From positions 17,979 through 81,978 of the forward strand of contig NYMS01000007.1 of assembly GCA_002529455.1 (NCBI GenBank): a stretch of 64,000 nucleotides of DNA, written 5' to 3'. Source of the DNA: Glycomyces fuscus. Its GTDB lineage: Bacteria; Actinomycetota; Actinomycetes; Streptosporangiales; Streptosporangiaceae. Position numbers and translations under genes: made by a program. Of this stretch, positions 43,993 to 52,622 are shown in pieces. Numbering within the stretch: the first letter of the stretch is position 1; the number at the start of each line of letters is the position of its first letter. The notes under the pieces are model-generated. The model ran no database searches. It saw only the letters and a program-made list of their open reading frames with translations, and was not told the DNA's origin.

Positions 43993-45210
43993 TTGCACAC
44001 GAGCACCACACCACCCGGGTCCGCGCGCCCCGACCGCGGCAGCGGCATGCCGCGCTGGCTCCCCCGGGCCATGCTGCTGGCCCTGTGGATGGTCACGGCG
44101 TTCGGACTGGCCCTGTGGCTGTTCATCCGGCTGCAGAGCCTCATCATGCTGCTGCTGATCTCGCTGTTCCTCGCGCTGGCGCTGGAGCCCGCGGTCAACT
44201 GGCTCCACCGGCGCCGCTGGCCGCGCGGGCCCGCGACCGGAGCGGTGATGTTCCTGGTGGCGGCCCTGACCGTGGTGTTCCTCAGCCTGCTCGGGTCGAT
44301 GCTGTTCAGCCAGGTCGTGGCCTTCGTCTCCGAGGTGCCCACGATGGTCCGCGCCGCGCTGGACTGGGTCAACACCACGTTCGACACCTCCTACTCCCCC
44401 ACCACCCTGCTCAACGAGCTCTCCAGCGCCAGCGGGCTGGTCGAGCAGTACGCCTCCGGTATCGCCAACAACGTCTGGGGCGCCGGGACGACCGTCCTGG
44501 CGCTGCTGTTCAACGCGCTGACGATCGCGCTCTTCACCTTCTACCTGTGCGCCGACGGCCCGCGCTTCCGCCGCGTGATCTGCTCGGTCCTGCCGCCGCG
44601 CACCCAGCGCGAGGTGCTGCGGGCCTGGGAGATCGCGGTCAGCAAGACGGGCGGCTACCTCTACTCCCGCGCGCTGCTGGCCCTGGTCTGCGCGGGCGCG
44701 CACTACGTGGTGCTGGTCGTGCTGGACGTCCCCTTCGCGTTCGCCCTGGCGCTGTGGATAGGCGTGCTGTCGCAGTTCATCCCCACCGTCGGCACCTACG
44801 TCGGCGGCGCCGTCCCCGTGCTCGTGGCACTGCTGGAGGGCCCCTGGCCCGCCGTGTGGGTGCTGGTGTTCGTCATCGTCTACCAGCAGTTCGAGAACTA
44901 CCTGCTCCAGCCCCGCATCACCGCCAGGACCCTGGACATGCACCCCGCGGTGGCGTTCGGCTCGGTCCTGGCGGGCGTGGCCATCCTGGGGGCGCCCGGC
45001 GCGCTGCTCGCGCTGCCGATGGGCGCGAGCCTGCAGGCGTTCCTGGGGACCTACATCCGGCGCTACGAGGTCGCCGAGCACCCCCTGCTCTCCGAGGCCG
45101 AGGAGGGCGGGAAACCGGTCCCGGACGAGGACGGGAACGGGGACGACGACGGGGGCGGGGACGGCCTCCCTCCCGGCGCGCGGGGGCGGGACGAACGTCG
45201 GGAGGCATGA
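43993..45210 (+). CDS. AI-2E family transporter (PF01594-type membrane protein)
   Basis: A 405-residue polytopic membrane protein with about eight hydrophobic segments: two tandem helices near the N-terminus (LALWLFIRLQSLIMLLLISLFLALALEPAVNWL), one in the middle, and the conserved C-terminal block IGVLSQFIPTVGTYVGGAVPVLVALL ... YQQFENYLLQPRI. The AI-2E family includes autoinducer exporters and sodium/proton antiporters; the substrate here cannot be assigned. The tail is rich in Asp, Glu and Gly. The TTG start at 43993 has GAGGAAG 7 nt upstream. It is not obviously co-transcribed with the rsb-like genes, which begin 200 bp further on. Confidence 0.87.
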   Translation: MHTSTTPPGSARPDRGSGMPRWLPRAMLLALWMVTAFGLALWLFIRLQSLIMLLLISLFLALALEPAVNWLHRRRWPRGPATGAVMFLVAALTVVFLSLLGSMLFSQVVAFVSEVPTMVRAALDWVNTTFDTSYSPTTLLNELSSASGLVEQYASGIANNVWGAGTTVLALLFNALTIALFTFYLCADGPRFRRVICSVLPPRTQREVLRAWEIAVSKTGGYLYSRALLALVCAGAHYVVLVVLDVPFAFALALWIGVLSQFIPTVGTYVGGAVPVLVALLEGPWPAVWVLVFVIVYQQFENYLLQPRITARTLDMHPAVAFGSVLAGVAILGAPGALLALPMGASLQAFLGTYIRRYEVAEHPLLSEAEEGGKPVPDEDGNGDDDGGGDGLPPGARGRDERREA

Positions 45211-45317
45211 CCGCGCGGCCCCGGGACGGCGGGGCCGACGCGGGGCCACGAGGCGCGGTCCCGCGGGGAAGCGGCGGCGGGGCCGACACGACCGCCCCGG
45301 TCCGGGCCACCTGACAA

Positions 45318-45344
45318 GGTGACGAACACGTCCGTTCCGTCACC
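45318..45344. promoter_or_regulatory. Inverted repeat upstream of the rsbQ-like gene
   Basis: GGTGACG and CGTCACC are perfect 7-bp arms around a 13-nt spacer, about 65 bp upstream of the rsbQ-like start. TACCGT at 45367-45372 is a possible -10. It could be an operator for the stress operon or a terminator for the preceding permease gene. Confidence 0.4.
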
Positions 45345-45409
45345 AGAAGTGACCCATGGGATCAAGTACCGTTTTGAGGCGAGCCGGCATGAGGGAAAGA
45401 GCGATCGAC

Positions 45410-46222
45410 ATGGACATCCTGCGCAGGAACAACGTCACGGTCACCGGGGCGGCCGACGGGCCGACCGTCGTGCTGGCCCACGGGTTCGGCTGCGACCAGA
45501 ACATGTGGCGCCTGGTCGTCCCCGCCCTGGCCGACCGGTACCGGGTGGTGCTGTTCGACTACGTCGGTGCCGGAGGGTCGGACCCGTCCGCCTGGAGCGA
45601 GGAGAGGTACTCCTCCCTGGAGGGCTACGCCCAGGACGTGGTGGACGTCTGCCGGGAGCTGGACCTGGAGCGGGCGGTGTTCGTGGGGCACTCGGTCAGC
45701 GCCATGGTCGGCGTCATGGCCGCGCGGGCGGTGCCCGAGCGGATCCGGGCGCTGGTGATGGTGACCCCCTCCCCCTGCTACATCGACGACGAGGGCTACC
45801 GCGGCGGCTTCACCGCGGCCGACATCGACGAACTGCTGGCCTCGCTGGAGTCGAACTACCTGGGCTGGTCCTCGGCGATGGCACCGGTGATCATGGGCAA
45901 CCCCGAGCGGCCCGAGCTGGGAGAGGAGCTGACCAACAGCTTCTGCGCCACCGACCCCGACATCGCCCGGGTCTTCGCCCGCACCACCTTCCTGTCCGAC
46001 AGCCGCGAGGACCTGAAGGAGGTGGAGGTCCCCACGCTGATCCTGGAGTGCGCCCAGGACGCCATCGCCCCGCCCGAGGTCGGCGCCTTCGTCCACGCCG
46101 CGATCCCCTCCTCCAGGCTGGTCACCCTGGACGCCACCGGCCACTGCCCGCAGTTGAGCGCGCCGCGGGCCACCGCGGCGGCGCTGCTGGAGTTCCTGGA
46201 GCCCCTCCGGGACGCCGGATGA
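45410..46222 (+). CDS. RsbQ-like alpha/beta hydrolase
   Basis: A 270-residue alpha/beta hydrolase. The oxyanion region is VVLAHGFGCDQNMWR, the nucleophile elbow is VFVGHSVSAMVG (Ser in GHSVS), the acid is in ILECAQDAIAPPEVG and the catalytic His is in DATGHCPQLSAP. The start MDILRRNNVTVTG matches Bacillus subtilis RsbQ, which generates or delivers the ligand that activates the phosphatase RsbP under energy stress. The ATG at 45410 is preceded by AGGGAAAG; an upstream in-frame ATG at 45390 is less likely. Its stop overlaps the next start as ATGA, and the next gene encodes exactly the PAS-PP2C partner expected. Confidence 0.9.
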   Translation: MDILRRNNVTVTGAADGPTVVLAHGFGCDQNMWRLVVPALADRYRVVLFDYVGAGGSDPSAWSEERYSSLEGYAQDVVDVCRELDLERAVFVGHSVSAMVGVMAARAVPERIRALVMVTPSPCYIDDEGYRGGFTAADIDELLASLESNYLGWSSAMAPVIMGNPERPELGEELTNSFCATDPDIARVFARTTFLSDSREDLKEVEVPTLILECAQDAIAPPEVGAFVHAAIPSSRLVTLDATGHCPQLSAPRATAAALLEFLEPLRDAG

Positions 46223-47532
46223 GCGGGGAGACGGGACCGCGCGGGACCGGCAACGGCTCCGCCACCGACGCGGCCTTCGGCGCGCTGCTGGAGGACAGCG
46301 CCGAGGAACTCTACGAGTCCGCGCCGTGCGGGTACCTGTCGACGCTCATGGACGGCACGATCGCCAGGGTCAACGCCACGCTGCTGAGGTGGCTCGGTCT
46401 GGAGCGCGGCGCCGTGGTGGGCCGCATGCGCTTCACCGACCTGCTCACCGTGGGCGGCAAGCTCTACCACGAGACACACTTCGCGCCCCTGCTGCGCATG
46501 CGGGGCGAGATCAGCGGCATCGCCCTGGAGATGAGGGCCTCCGACGGCGGCCGCCTGCCCGTACTGGTCTCCTCCGCCGTCAAGCACGACAGCGGGGGCG
46601 AGCCGCTGCTGATCCGCACCACCGTCTTCGACGCCACCGACCGCCGCGCCTACGAGGAGGAGCTGCTGCGCCGCCGCAGGGAGGCGGAGCAGGCCCGCGC
46701 CGAGTCCGAACAGGCGCACCGGCAGGCCGAGGCCGACCGGACACGTCTGAGGGAGACCCTCGCCGTCCTGCAGAAGGCCCTGCTGCCCGACACCCTGCCC
46801 GCCGTGCCGGGCATGGAGGCCGCCGCCTACTACCACACCGCCTCCCCCTACCGGCTGGGCGGAGACTTCTACGACCTCTTCGCGCTCGACGACACGCGCT
46901 GGGCGTTCTTCCTCGGCGACGTGAGCGGCAAGGGCCCCGAGGCCGCGACCCTGACCTCCCAGGCCCGTTACGTCCTGCGCACCACGGCCCTGCACTCCCC
47001 CGATCCCGCCCACGCCCTGGACACGCTGAACAGCATGCTCCTGGAGCGCTACGCCGACAACGGCGACCCGCGCTACTGCACCGCCGTCTTCGGCGTCCTC
47101 GAACCCGGCGGCGGCACCGGTCACGTCCGTACCCGCCTCGCCTTCGGCGGCCACCCCCCGGCCGTGGTCCTGCGCGGGGACGGGCGGGCCGAGTTCCTGT
47201 TCGCCCCCGGCGGGATGCTCGTCGGCGTGCTGCCCGAGGCCCACTTCGCCACCGTCGAGACCACCCTCGCCCCCGGCGACACCTTCGTGCTCTACACCGA
47301 CGGCCTGACCGAGGCCCGCACCGGGTCCGGGCCCGACACGATGTACGGCGAGGAGGGCCTGCTCTCCTTCGCCGCCCGACACGCCCCCTCCACGGCCCAG
47401 GGCATCGTCGACGCCCTGGCCGAGCTGCTGGAGGGCTTCGGCGAGGGCCTCGAGGACGACACCGCCCTCCTCGCGCTCGGCGTCCCCGCCCCCGCTCCAC
47501 CGCCCCGTCCGGAACCGGACACCACACGATGA
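46219..47532 (+). CDS. RsbP-like PAS domain plus PP2C (SpoIIE-type) phosphatase
   Basis: A 437-residue signalling phosphatase. An N-terminal PAS domain (about 28-150; ESAPCGYLSTLMDGTIARVNATLLRWLG) is followed by a charged coiled coil (RRRREAEQARAESEQAHRQAEADRTR) and a SpoIIE/RsbU PP2C domain (about 185-425) with metal-binding Asp in LGGDFYD and LGDVSGKG, FGGHPP, and YTDGLTEAR, ending DDTALLAL. RsbP dephosphorylates the anti-anti-sigma factor RsbV. The upstream RsbQ-like hydrolase and the downstream RsbV-like STAS protein complete the module. No anti-sigma kinase or sigma factor gene is adjacent, although an RsbW-like protein is encoded at 63392-63955. Confidence 0.92.
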   Translation: MSGETGPRGTGNGSATDAAFGALLEDSAEELYESAPCGYLSTLMDGTIARVNATLLRWLGLERGAVVGRMRFTDLLTVGGKLYHETHFAPLLRMRGEISGIALEMRASDGGRLPVLVSSAVKHDSGGEPLLIRTTVFDATDRRAYEEELLRRRREAEQARAESEQAHRQAEADRTRLRETLAVLQKALLPDTLPAVPGMEAAAYYHTASPYRLGGDFYDLFALDDTRWAFFLGDVSGKGPEAATLTSQARYVLRTTALHSPDPAHALDTLNSMLLERYADNGDPRYCTAVFGVLEPGGGTGHVRTRLAFGGHPPAVVLRGDGRAEFLFAPGGMLVGVLPEAHFATVETTLAPGDTFVLYTDGLTEARTGSGPDTMYGEEGLLSFAARHAPSTAQGIVDALAELLEGFGEGLEDDTALLALGVPAPAPPPRPEPDTTR

Positions 47533-47565
47533 GCACTTCCCGATGAGCACTTCCCGATGAGCACT
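47528..47565 (+). repeat. 14-nt tandem repeat forming two mini-ORFs at the rsbP/rsbV junction
   Basis: The unit GATGAGCACTTCCC occurs twice perfectly (47528-47541, 47542-47555) and a third time partly (47556-47565). Because 14 is not a multiple of 3, each copy gives ATG-AGC-ACT-TCC-CGA-TGA. The rsbP stop overlaps mini-ORF 1, mini-ORF 1 overlaps mini-ORF 2, and mini-ORF 2 overlaps the rsbV start, every time as ATGA. The peptides would be MSTSR twice. Confidence 0.9.
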
Positions 47566-47880
47566 CTGAACGTCACCCGCCGAGACACCGCGGTCGGCCC
47601 CGTCCTCGACGTGACCGGTTCGCTGGACTACGACCACGCCACGACCCTGCGCCACGAGGTCAGGCTCCTGGCCCTGGATTCCGACCAGTGCCTGTCCATC
47701 GACCTGTCCGGCCTGGACTTCTGCGACTCCAGCGGTATCAGCGCCCTCCTCGCCGCCCGCCAGCACGTCCTGGCCGCCGGGGCCGACATGGTCCTGGTCT
47801 CCGTCCCCGCCAACACCCTGCGCATCATGACCATGGTCGGCCTGCACCAGGTCTTCACCATCCGTCCCGGCACCGCCTGA
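47557..47880 (+). CDS. RsbV-like anti-sigma factor antagonist (STAS domain)
   Basis: A 107-residue single STAS domain. The segment CLSIDLSGLDFCDSSGISALLAARQ contains the DSSGI motif whose Ser is the phosphorylation site of RsbV and SpoIIAA. Unphosphorylated protein binds the anti-sigma kinase and frees the sigma factor. It is the expected substrate of the upstream RsbP-like phosphatase. The ATG at 47557 is the third copy of a tandemly repeated start region and has no ribosome binding site of its own, so translation probably depends on re-initiation after rsbP or after the mini-ORFs. Confidence 0.92.
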   Translation: MSTLNVTRRDTAVGPVLDVTGSLDYDHATTLRHEVRLLALDSDQCLSIDLSGLDFCDSSGISALLAARQHVLAAGADMVLVSVPANTLRIMTMVGLHQVFTIRPGTA

Positions 47881-47957
47881 GCCGGGGCGGGCTCTCCGAC
47901 CAGCAGGGTTAGGCCGGTACCGCCCGTCGTTCGGCGGCGACCGAAACGACGCGGCCG

Positions 47958-47963
47958 TAGCGT
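47958..47963 (+). promoter_or_regulatory. Candidate -10 of a leaderless promoter
   Basis: TAGCGT lies 6 nt before the ATG at 47970 with no Shine-Dalgarno sequence. Confidence 0.4.
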
Positions 47964-47969
47964 CGCCGT

Positions 47970-48857
47970 ATGGACTCCCGAACAGCACCCGCCACCGGAC
48001 ACACGGCCTCCGGCCGCCTTCCCGCCCGCCCCGGCGCCGATCTCTCGAAGGGGCCGCAGAGCCCCGGAGGGCGGCTGCGCGCCCTGCACCTGCGGGGCGA
48101 TCCCCTGCTTCTGCCCAACGCCTGGGACCACGCGTCGGCCGCCGCTCTGGCCGCCGCGGGGTTCCGCGCCGTGGGGACCACCAGCCTGGGTGTGGCCGCG
48201 GCGGCCGGGCTGCCCGACGCGCGGGGGCTCGCGCGCGAGGAGACGCTACGGCTCGCCCGCGGCCTGTCCCGGCTGGACGTACCGGTCAGCGTGGACGTCG
48301 AGGGCGGCTTCGGCGCGTCGCCAGCCCAGGTCGCCGCGCTGGCCGCCGAGCTGGAGCGGATGGGGATCGCCGGGATCAACCTGGAGGACGGCCTCGCGGA
48401 CGGCGGGCTCGCCGACACCGGCCACCAGCGGGCGGTGATCCGCGCGGTCAAGGAGGCGGCGCCGTCGCTGTTCCTCAACGCGCGCACCGACACCCGCTGG
48501 CTGCCCGGGCACGCGCAACAGACCGCCGACCGGACAGCCGCCTACGAGGAGGCCGGTGCCGACGGGGTGTTCGTGCCCGGCCTGCGCGACGAGGAGGAGA
48601 TCGCCGCCCTGGTCCGCGCCCTGCGCGTCCCGCTCAACATCCTCCACTCCCCCGACGGCCCGCCGCTGCGGGTCCTCGCCGAACTGGGTGTGCGGCGTGT
48701 GAGCTGCGGTTCACTGCTCTTCCGCGCCGCCCTGCACGGAGCCCTCGCCGCGGCCGAGGCGGTGGCGTCGGGCCTCCCCCTCCCCGAGGGCGTCCCGGAC
48801 TACGGGGCGGCCCAGGCCCTCGCGCAGCGGTTCGCCCCGCGCTCCGCGGACGGATGA
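47970..48857 (+). CDS. Isocitrate lyase / PEP mutase family protein
   Basis: A 295-residue TIM-barrel enzyme of the ICL/PEPM superfamily. After a 30-residue disordered N-terminus come LLLPNAWDHASAAALAAAGF, GTTSLGVAAAAGLPD, the metal-binding VDVEGGFG, GINLEDG, LNARTDT and FVPGLRDEEEI. The family cleaves or forms C-C or P-C bonds of 2-oxoacid-like compounds. The active-site lysine-cysteine loop of true isocitrate lyase is absent, so it is more likely a PEP-mutase-type lyase or hydrolase of unknown substrate. It appears leaderless and monocistronic. Confidence 0.87.
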   Translation: MDSRTAPATGHTASGRLPARPGADLSKGPQSPGGRLRALHLRGDPLLLPNAWDHASAAALAAAGFRAVGTTSLGVAAAAGLPDARGLAREETLRLARGLSRLDVPVSVDVEGGFGASPAQVAALAAELERMGIAGINLEDGLADGGLADTGHQRAVIRAVKEAAPSLFLNARTDTRWLPGHAQQTADRTAAYEEAGADGVFVPGLRDEEEIAALVRALRVPLNILHSPDGPPLRVLAELGVRRVSCGSLLFRAALHGALAAAEAVASGLPLPEGVPDYGAAQALAQRFAPRSADG

Positions 48858-48952
48858 GCCGGAGGCGGCCGCGTGCCGCACGGTCGGCCACGCGGTGCTC
48901 CGGCGGCACGCGTCCGCGGGCGGGACCGGGGCCGGGGGCACAGGCGGCGGGC

Positions 48953-49645
48953 TCAGTGGTCGCCGGTGTCCAGCAACCGCTCGAAGCGGCCCGCGGGGTG
49001 CGCGCGCGTGGGCATGGCCTCCACGAACGGCAGCAGCTCCCGCTCGGCGACCCCGTGGACCCGGCGCAGCTCGGCCACCGGGTCGGGGTGCTCGTCCACC
49101 CTCAGGTCCAGATAGGGGTAGGGGTGGCCGGTGTGCACGTACAGCGCGGCGCTCTGCCTGCCCCGCCTGTCTCCGCCGGCCGCCTGCCCCGCCTCCAGGG
49201 CGCCCAGCAGCCGCTCGTCCATCCGCTCCCCGGCACCGGCCTCGAACCGCTGCGCCATCGCGTCGATCGTGTCGGCCCCGGTCAGGACGTTTCCCGCCAC
49301 CGCGTACCCGTCCCCCACCCTGTGGCCGCACCACGGGTGCGCCTGCGCGCCGGTGTGCGCGGCGGCGCGCCCCTCACGGTCGACCACCGCGACCTGCCGC
49401 GAGTCCGCGTCGGGGTCGGTGCCCAGGACCCGGCGCAGCGCGTCCTCGGCGGAGTGGGACCGCAGCAGCTCCAGGGCGTCCGCGCCCAGCAGCGGGTTGA
49501 TCAGCGCCTGTGTGGCGACCGCCCCCGCGTCCGCGTGGGCGAACACCGACAACGCCCCGATCGCCGGGAACCGGCTGCTGACCGCGACACCGCACGTCGC
49601 GGTGGCGGCGTCGTGGGCGACGATGGAGAAGGTACCTGCGTACAA
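48953..49645 (-). CDS. DUF1028 domain-containing protein (Ntn-hydrolase-like)
   Basis: A 230-residue DUF1028 protein. The N-terminus TFSIVAHD, then GVAVSSRFPAIGALSVFAHADAGAVATQA, and GYAVAGNVLTGADTIDAMAQRF with YPYLDLRVDEHPDPVAELRRV are all typical. The fold is related to Ntn hydrolases with a near-N-terminal Thr/Ser; the activity is unknown. The TTG at 49645 gives the family's usual start three residues before the TFS motif. It lies downstream of the Cds1-like gene on the same strand, but with a 392-bp gap, so it is probably transcribed separately. Confidence 0.87.
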   Translation of the reverse strand: MYAGTFSIVAHDAATATCGVAVSSRFPAIGALSVFAHADAGAVATQALINPLLGADALELLRSHSAEDALRRVLGTDPDADSRQVAVVDREGRAAAHTGAQAHPWCGHRVGDGYAVAGNVLTGADTIDAMAQRFEAGAGERMDERLLGALEAGQAAGGDRRGRQSAALYVHTGHPYPYLDLRVDEHPDPVAELRRVHGVAERELLPFVEAMPTRAHPAGRFERLLDTGDH

Positions 49646-50037
49646 CCGGTCTCACTCTCGGGTGTTCGGGCGCCCCGGCCGGCCGGACGTCCGGACGTGC
49701 GGCCGGAGCACGCCCGGACCAGTGCGGTGGGGAGTCCGCGCCGGCGGCCGGGGTGCTCGTGCGGGCCATGGGAAGGGTACCGGGCGCGCGGACGGACGGG
49801 CGCCCGGCCCGGGGAGCCCGGAACCGCCCCCCGGAGCCCTGCCCGCGAACGTGACCGGACGGGGGTTCGCGCTTCGCCCCGGCACGTTCCGTACCGCTCC
49901 GCTCAGCTGGACCCATCGGCGCCACCGGACCCGCACGGGGAGCCCCTTGCCAGCACTGATCTCCTCGAAGGAGACGCGCTCGGCGTGGACGAGCGAGGCG
50001 AAGGAGCCCGCGCCGGCCCCGGACACGGCCGTTGTTC
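49646..50037. other. 392-bp intergenic region
   Basis: This lies between the DUF1028 gene and the Cds1-like gene, both on the minus strand. No supported gene, strong hairpin or repeat is seen; the open frames here are Pro/Arg/Gly-rich shadows. It presumably holds the promoter of the DUF1028 gene. Confidence 0.5.
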
Positions 50038-51246
50038 TCAGGCCTTCCTGGCCGCGGGGACGGCGGTGGCCTCGGGTTCGTTCCAGCGTCCGGTCGAGAG
50101 GAAGCCCTCCAGCACCCTGGCGTACGGCTCCAGGTCCAGCTTGAGCTCCTGCTCGACCCACGCGTCGTCGTAGTAGTTGTGCATGTACCGCTCGCCCTGG
50201 TCGCACATGAGCATGACGACGCTGCCCCTCTCCCCGTCGGAGAGCATCTCGGCGACGATCCGCAGCGCTCCCCACAGGTTGGTCCCGGTGGAGGGGCCCG
50301 CGCGGTGGCGCAACCGCGACAGGAGCAGGCGCATGGCCGCGATCGAGGCGGCGTCGGGCACCGAGATCATCCGGTCGACGACGGCGGGCAGGAACGAGGG
50401 TTCGACCGCGGGGCGCCCGATCCCCTCGATGCGGGAGGGGCTCCCCTTGATCCAGGTCGAGGGGTCCTTCGGCCACTGGCTCTTGGGGCGGCCCTCGTTG
50501 GTCGTCCAGTTGGGGAAGAACGCCGAGTTCTGCGGGTCGACGACGCACACCCGGGTGTCGCGGCGGCTGTAGCGGATGTGCCGCCCGATGGTCGAGCCGG
50601 TGCCCCCGGTGCCCGCCCCCACCACGATCCACTTGGGATCGGGGTGGCGCTCCTCGGCGATCTGCCGGAAGATCGTCGCCGCCACGTTGTGGTCGTCGCG
50701 GTAGTCGTAGGCGCGCTCGGCGTAGGTGAACTGGTCCATGAAGTGGCCCTTGGGGGCCTCCCCGGCCAGGCGGGCGGCCTCCTTCTCGATGTCGCCGTCG
50801 GGCCCGGGGTTCCTGACCTCTCCGTCGTAGGACCTGATGAGGTCCACCTTCTCCCGGCTGGTGCTCCTGGGCACCACGGCCGTGAATTTCAGCCCCAGGA
50901 GCTTGGCGAAGTAGGCCTCGGAGACCGCCGTGGAGCCGCTGGAGGCCTCGAACACGTGCGTACCGGGTTCGATCCACCCGTTGCACAGCGCGTGCAGGAA
51001 CAACGCGCGCGCCATGCGGTGCTTCAGGCTGCCGGAGGGGTGGACGGACTCGTCCTTGACGTAGAGGTCGATGCCCCACTCGGGCGGGAGCGGGAACTGG
51101 AAGACGTGCGTGTCCGCCGAGCGCGTGGCGTCGGCGTGCAGCAGCCGGACCGCCTCCTTCACCCAGGCCCGTTTGCGGCCGTCGTAGTGGTCGACGATGC
51201 GCGTGGTGACGGCGGCGGTGTCCTGCTGGCTGTGTGTCGTGGTCAT
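50038..51246 (-). CDS. PLP-dependent cysteine synthase family protein, Cds1-like
   Basis: A 402-residue fold-type II PLP enzyme. The PLP lysine is in HPSGSLKHRMARAL, the phosphate/substrate loop is EASSGSTAVSEAYFA, the glycine-rich phosphate cup is VVGAGTGGTGSTIGRHIRY, and the late CDQGERYMHNYYDD is typical of the Cds1 branch. Mycobacterial Cds1 (Rv3684) is an L-cysteine desulfhydrase releasing sulphide, pyruvate and ammonia. The length fits that branch (longer than CysK/CysM). The ATG at 51246 begins MTTTHSQQDTAAVTT. The start region is divergent from a small Cys-rich protein gene. Activity is inferred by family. Confidence 0.88.
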   Translation of the reverse strand: MTTTHSQQDTAAVTTRIVDHYDGRKRAWVKEAVRLLHADATRSADTHVFQFPLPPEWGIDLYVKDESVHPSGSLKHRMARALFLHALCNGWIEPGTHVFEASSGSTAVSEAYFAKLLGLKFTAVVPRSTSREKVDLIRSYDGEVRNPGPDGDIEKEAARLAGEAPKGHFMDQFTYAERAYDYRDDHNVAATIFRQIAEERHPDPKWIVVGAGTGGTGSTIGRHIRYSRRDTRVCVVDPQNSAFFPNWTTNEGRPKSQWPKDPSTWIKGSPSRIEGIGRPAVEPSFLPAVVDRMISVPDAASIAAMRLLLSRLRHRAGPSTGTNLWGALRIVAEMLSDGERGSVVMLMCDQGERYMHNYYDDAWVEQELKLDLEPYARVLEGFLSTGRWNEPEATAVPAARKA

Positions 51247-51589
51247 GAGCCGGAGCTACCCCCGCGCTGGCTCCGGGGACCGGCCGGGAGGGGAAATCGC
51301 TGCTCAGGCTCCCGATTCCGTCCCGTTTCCCAGCCTTGGTCCCCGTCGTCGCGGACGGTTTCGGCTCCTCCCCTTTGGAGGATGGGGAGGGGCCGTCACC
51401 ATGGCAGTGCAAGCCACAACCTTCCCGCCCGGGTGAGTGGCGGTCGTGCCCGTCCAGCGCTGGCGGAGGACGGATGGGGCGTGGCCGGAAACGGCCATAC
51501 CCCACCCGAGCTGGCGCAACAGCTGTGTGGAACGGGCTCGGGACGCGCGGCGGGGTCCGTTCGTCACCAGGCCCGTGCATGATCGGGCC
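51247..51589. other. 343-bp divergent intergenic region
   Basis: This lies between the Cds1-like gene (-) and the small Cys-rich gene (+). No gene, strong palindrome or recognisable promoter stands out; it must contain the start signals for both directions. Confidence 0.5.
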
Positions 51590-51925
51590 ATGGAACGCTG
51601 CGACTTCTGCGAACTCCCCGTCGGCGGCGGCTGCGCCTGCTCGCTCGTGCGCGAGGACCGCAACCCTCGCGGACAGGATGGCGGCCCCTCGCTGGGCGAC
51701 GCGCGCTTCCCCGGGAGCACCATCCTCATCTCACCGCGCGGCGTGGCCCACCGCCCTGGCTGCCCGCACCAGTCCGACTCCGAGATCAAGGCCCCGCTGT
51801 GGGGCTGGATCCCCGAACCCGACCCGCAGCTGTGGCGCCGTCTCGGCGGAGGCTCCCCGGCCCGCGCCACGCACGGGAACACCGACCGGGTCGCCACACG
51901 ACGTTGTCAGAGCTGTGACAGCTGA
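51590..51925 (+). CDS. Small Cys-rich protein, possible zinc ribbon
   Basis: A 111-residue protein I do not recognise. It opens with MERCDFCELPVGGGCAC, two cysteine pairs, and also has HRPGCPH in the middle and a C-terminal RCQSC, enough ligands for one or two zinc sites. No ribosome binding site precedes the ATG at 51590. It lies 13 bp upstream of the next gene on the same strand, so the pair is probably one operon. Confidence 0.6.
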   Translation: MERCDFCELPVGGGCACSLVREDRNPRGQDGGPSLGDARFPGSTILISPRGVAHRPGCPHQSDSEIKAPLWGWIPEPDPQLWRRLGGGSPARATHGNTDRVATRRCQSCDS

Positions 51926-51938
51926 GAGGGAGGCACCC

Positions 51939-52439
51939 GTGACCGCCCGGCACCAGCGTCCGCCCGCCCTGCCCCGGCCGGTCACCGGGGTGTTCGTCCG
52001 CCAGATCATCCAGACCGCCTGCCCGGGCCACTTCGCCGTCGTGTGGCTGGACGCGCTGCCACCCACGGAGGACGTGGTTCCGGACGGAGGTGTGGAGTTC
52101 GTCGACGACCTGCCCGCCGTGTGCCGTGAACCCGGGGAACCGCTGCCCGCCGAGTTCACCGAAGCGTTCGCGAACGGGTTCCGCCTAGGGTGGGGGGCAC
52201 GCGGACAGGGCGTACCTCCCTACACCGTGCGCGTCGTCCTGCGAGACGCGGTCTGGCGCGAGAACGACTCCAACCACTGGAGTTTCGAGCAGGCGGGACA
52301 CGTGGCCGCCCGCGAGGTCCTGGACTGCGTGCGTGAGGGCCGTTCCCCCCGACCGGCCGGGCGGCCCGTCCGGCCCGGCTCCTCCATCCCGCCGATGCCC
52401 AGGACGCTGCCGTCCTCCACCGATTCCGCGCCCGCCTGA
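51939..52439 (+). CDS. Uncharacterised protein
   Basis: A 166-residue soluble protein with no recognised domain. It has a beta-rich N-terminal half (VTGVFVRQIIQTACPGHFAVVWLDALPP), an acidic loop and a PYTVRVVLRDAVWRENDSNHWSFEQAG segment, then a Pro/Arg-rich disordered tail. The GTG at 51939 follows GAGGGAGG 5 nt upstream, a strong ribosome binding site. It is probably co-transcribed with the small Cys-rich gene just before it. Confidence 0.6.
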   Translation: MTARHQRPPALPRPVTGVFVRQIIQTACPGHFAVVWLDALPPTEDVVPDGGVEFVDDLPAVCREPGEPLPAEFTEAFANGFRLGWGARGQGVPPYTVRVVLRDAVWRENDSNHWSFEQAGHVAAREVLDCVREGRSPRPAGRPVRPGSSIPPMPRTLPSSTDSAPA

Positions 52440-52622
52440 ACCGCTCGATCTGTCAGAGCCGGACCTCAACAACCCGGAAAACCTCCCGCAGCCGTCCCGA
52501 GCACCAGACCGGTGACCGGAAACGGCTCCAGCAGCCGCTCCAGCACGGTCAGGCCAGCGGCGCTGGGACGTAGGCGACGTTCTCCTTGACCACTCACAAG
52601 GCACCTGGCAGACCGAACGACG

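Noticed and set aside
49646..50037. Remnant of a coding gene between the DUF1028 and Cds1-like genes
   Set aside because: The open frames read as low-complexity shadows and match nothing I can name.
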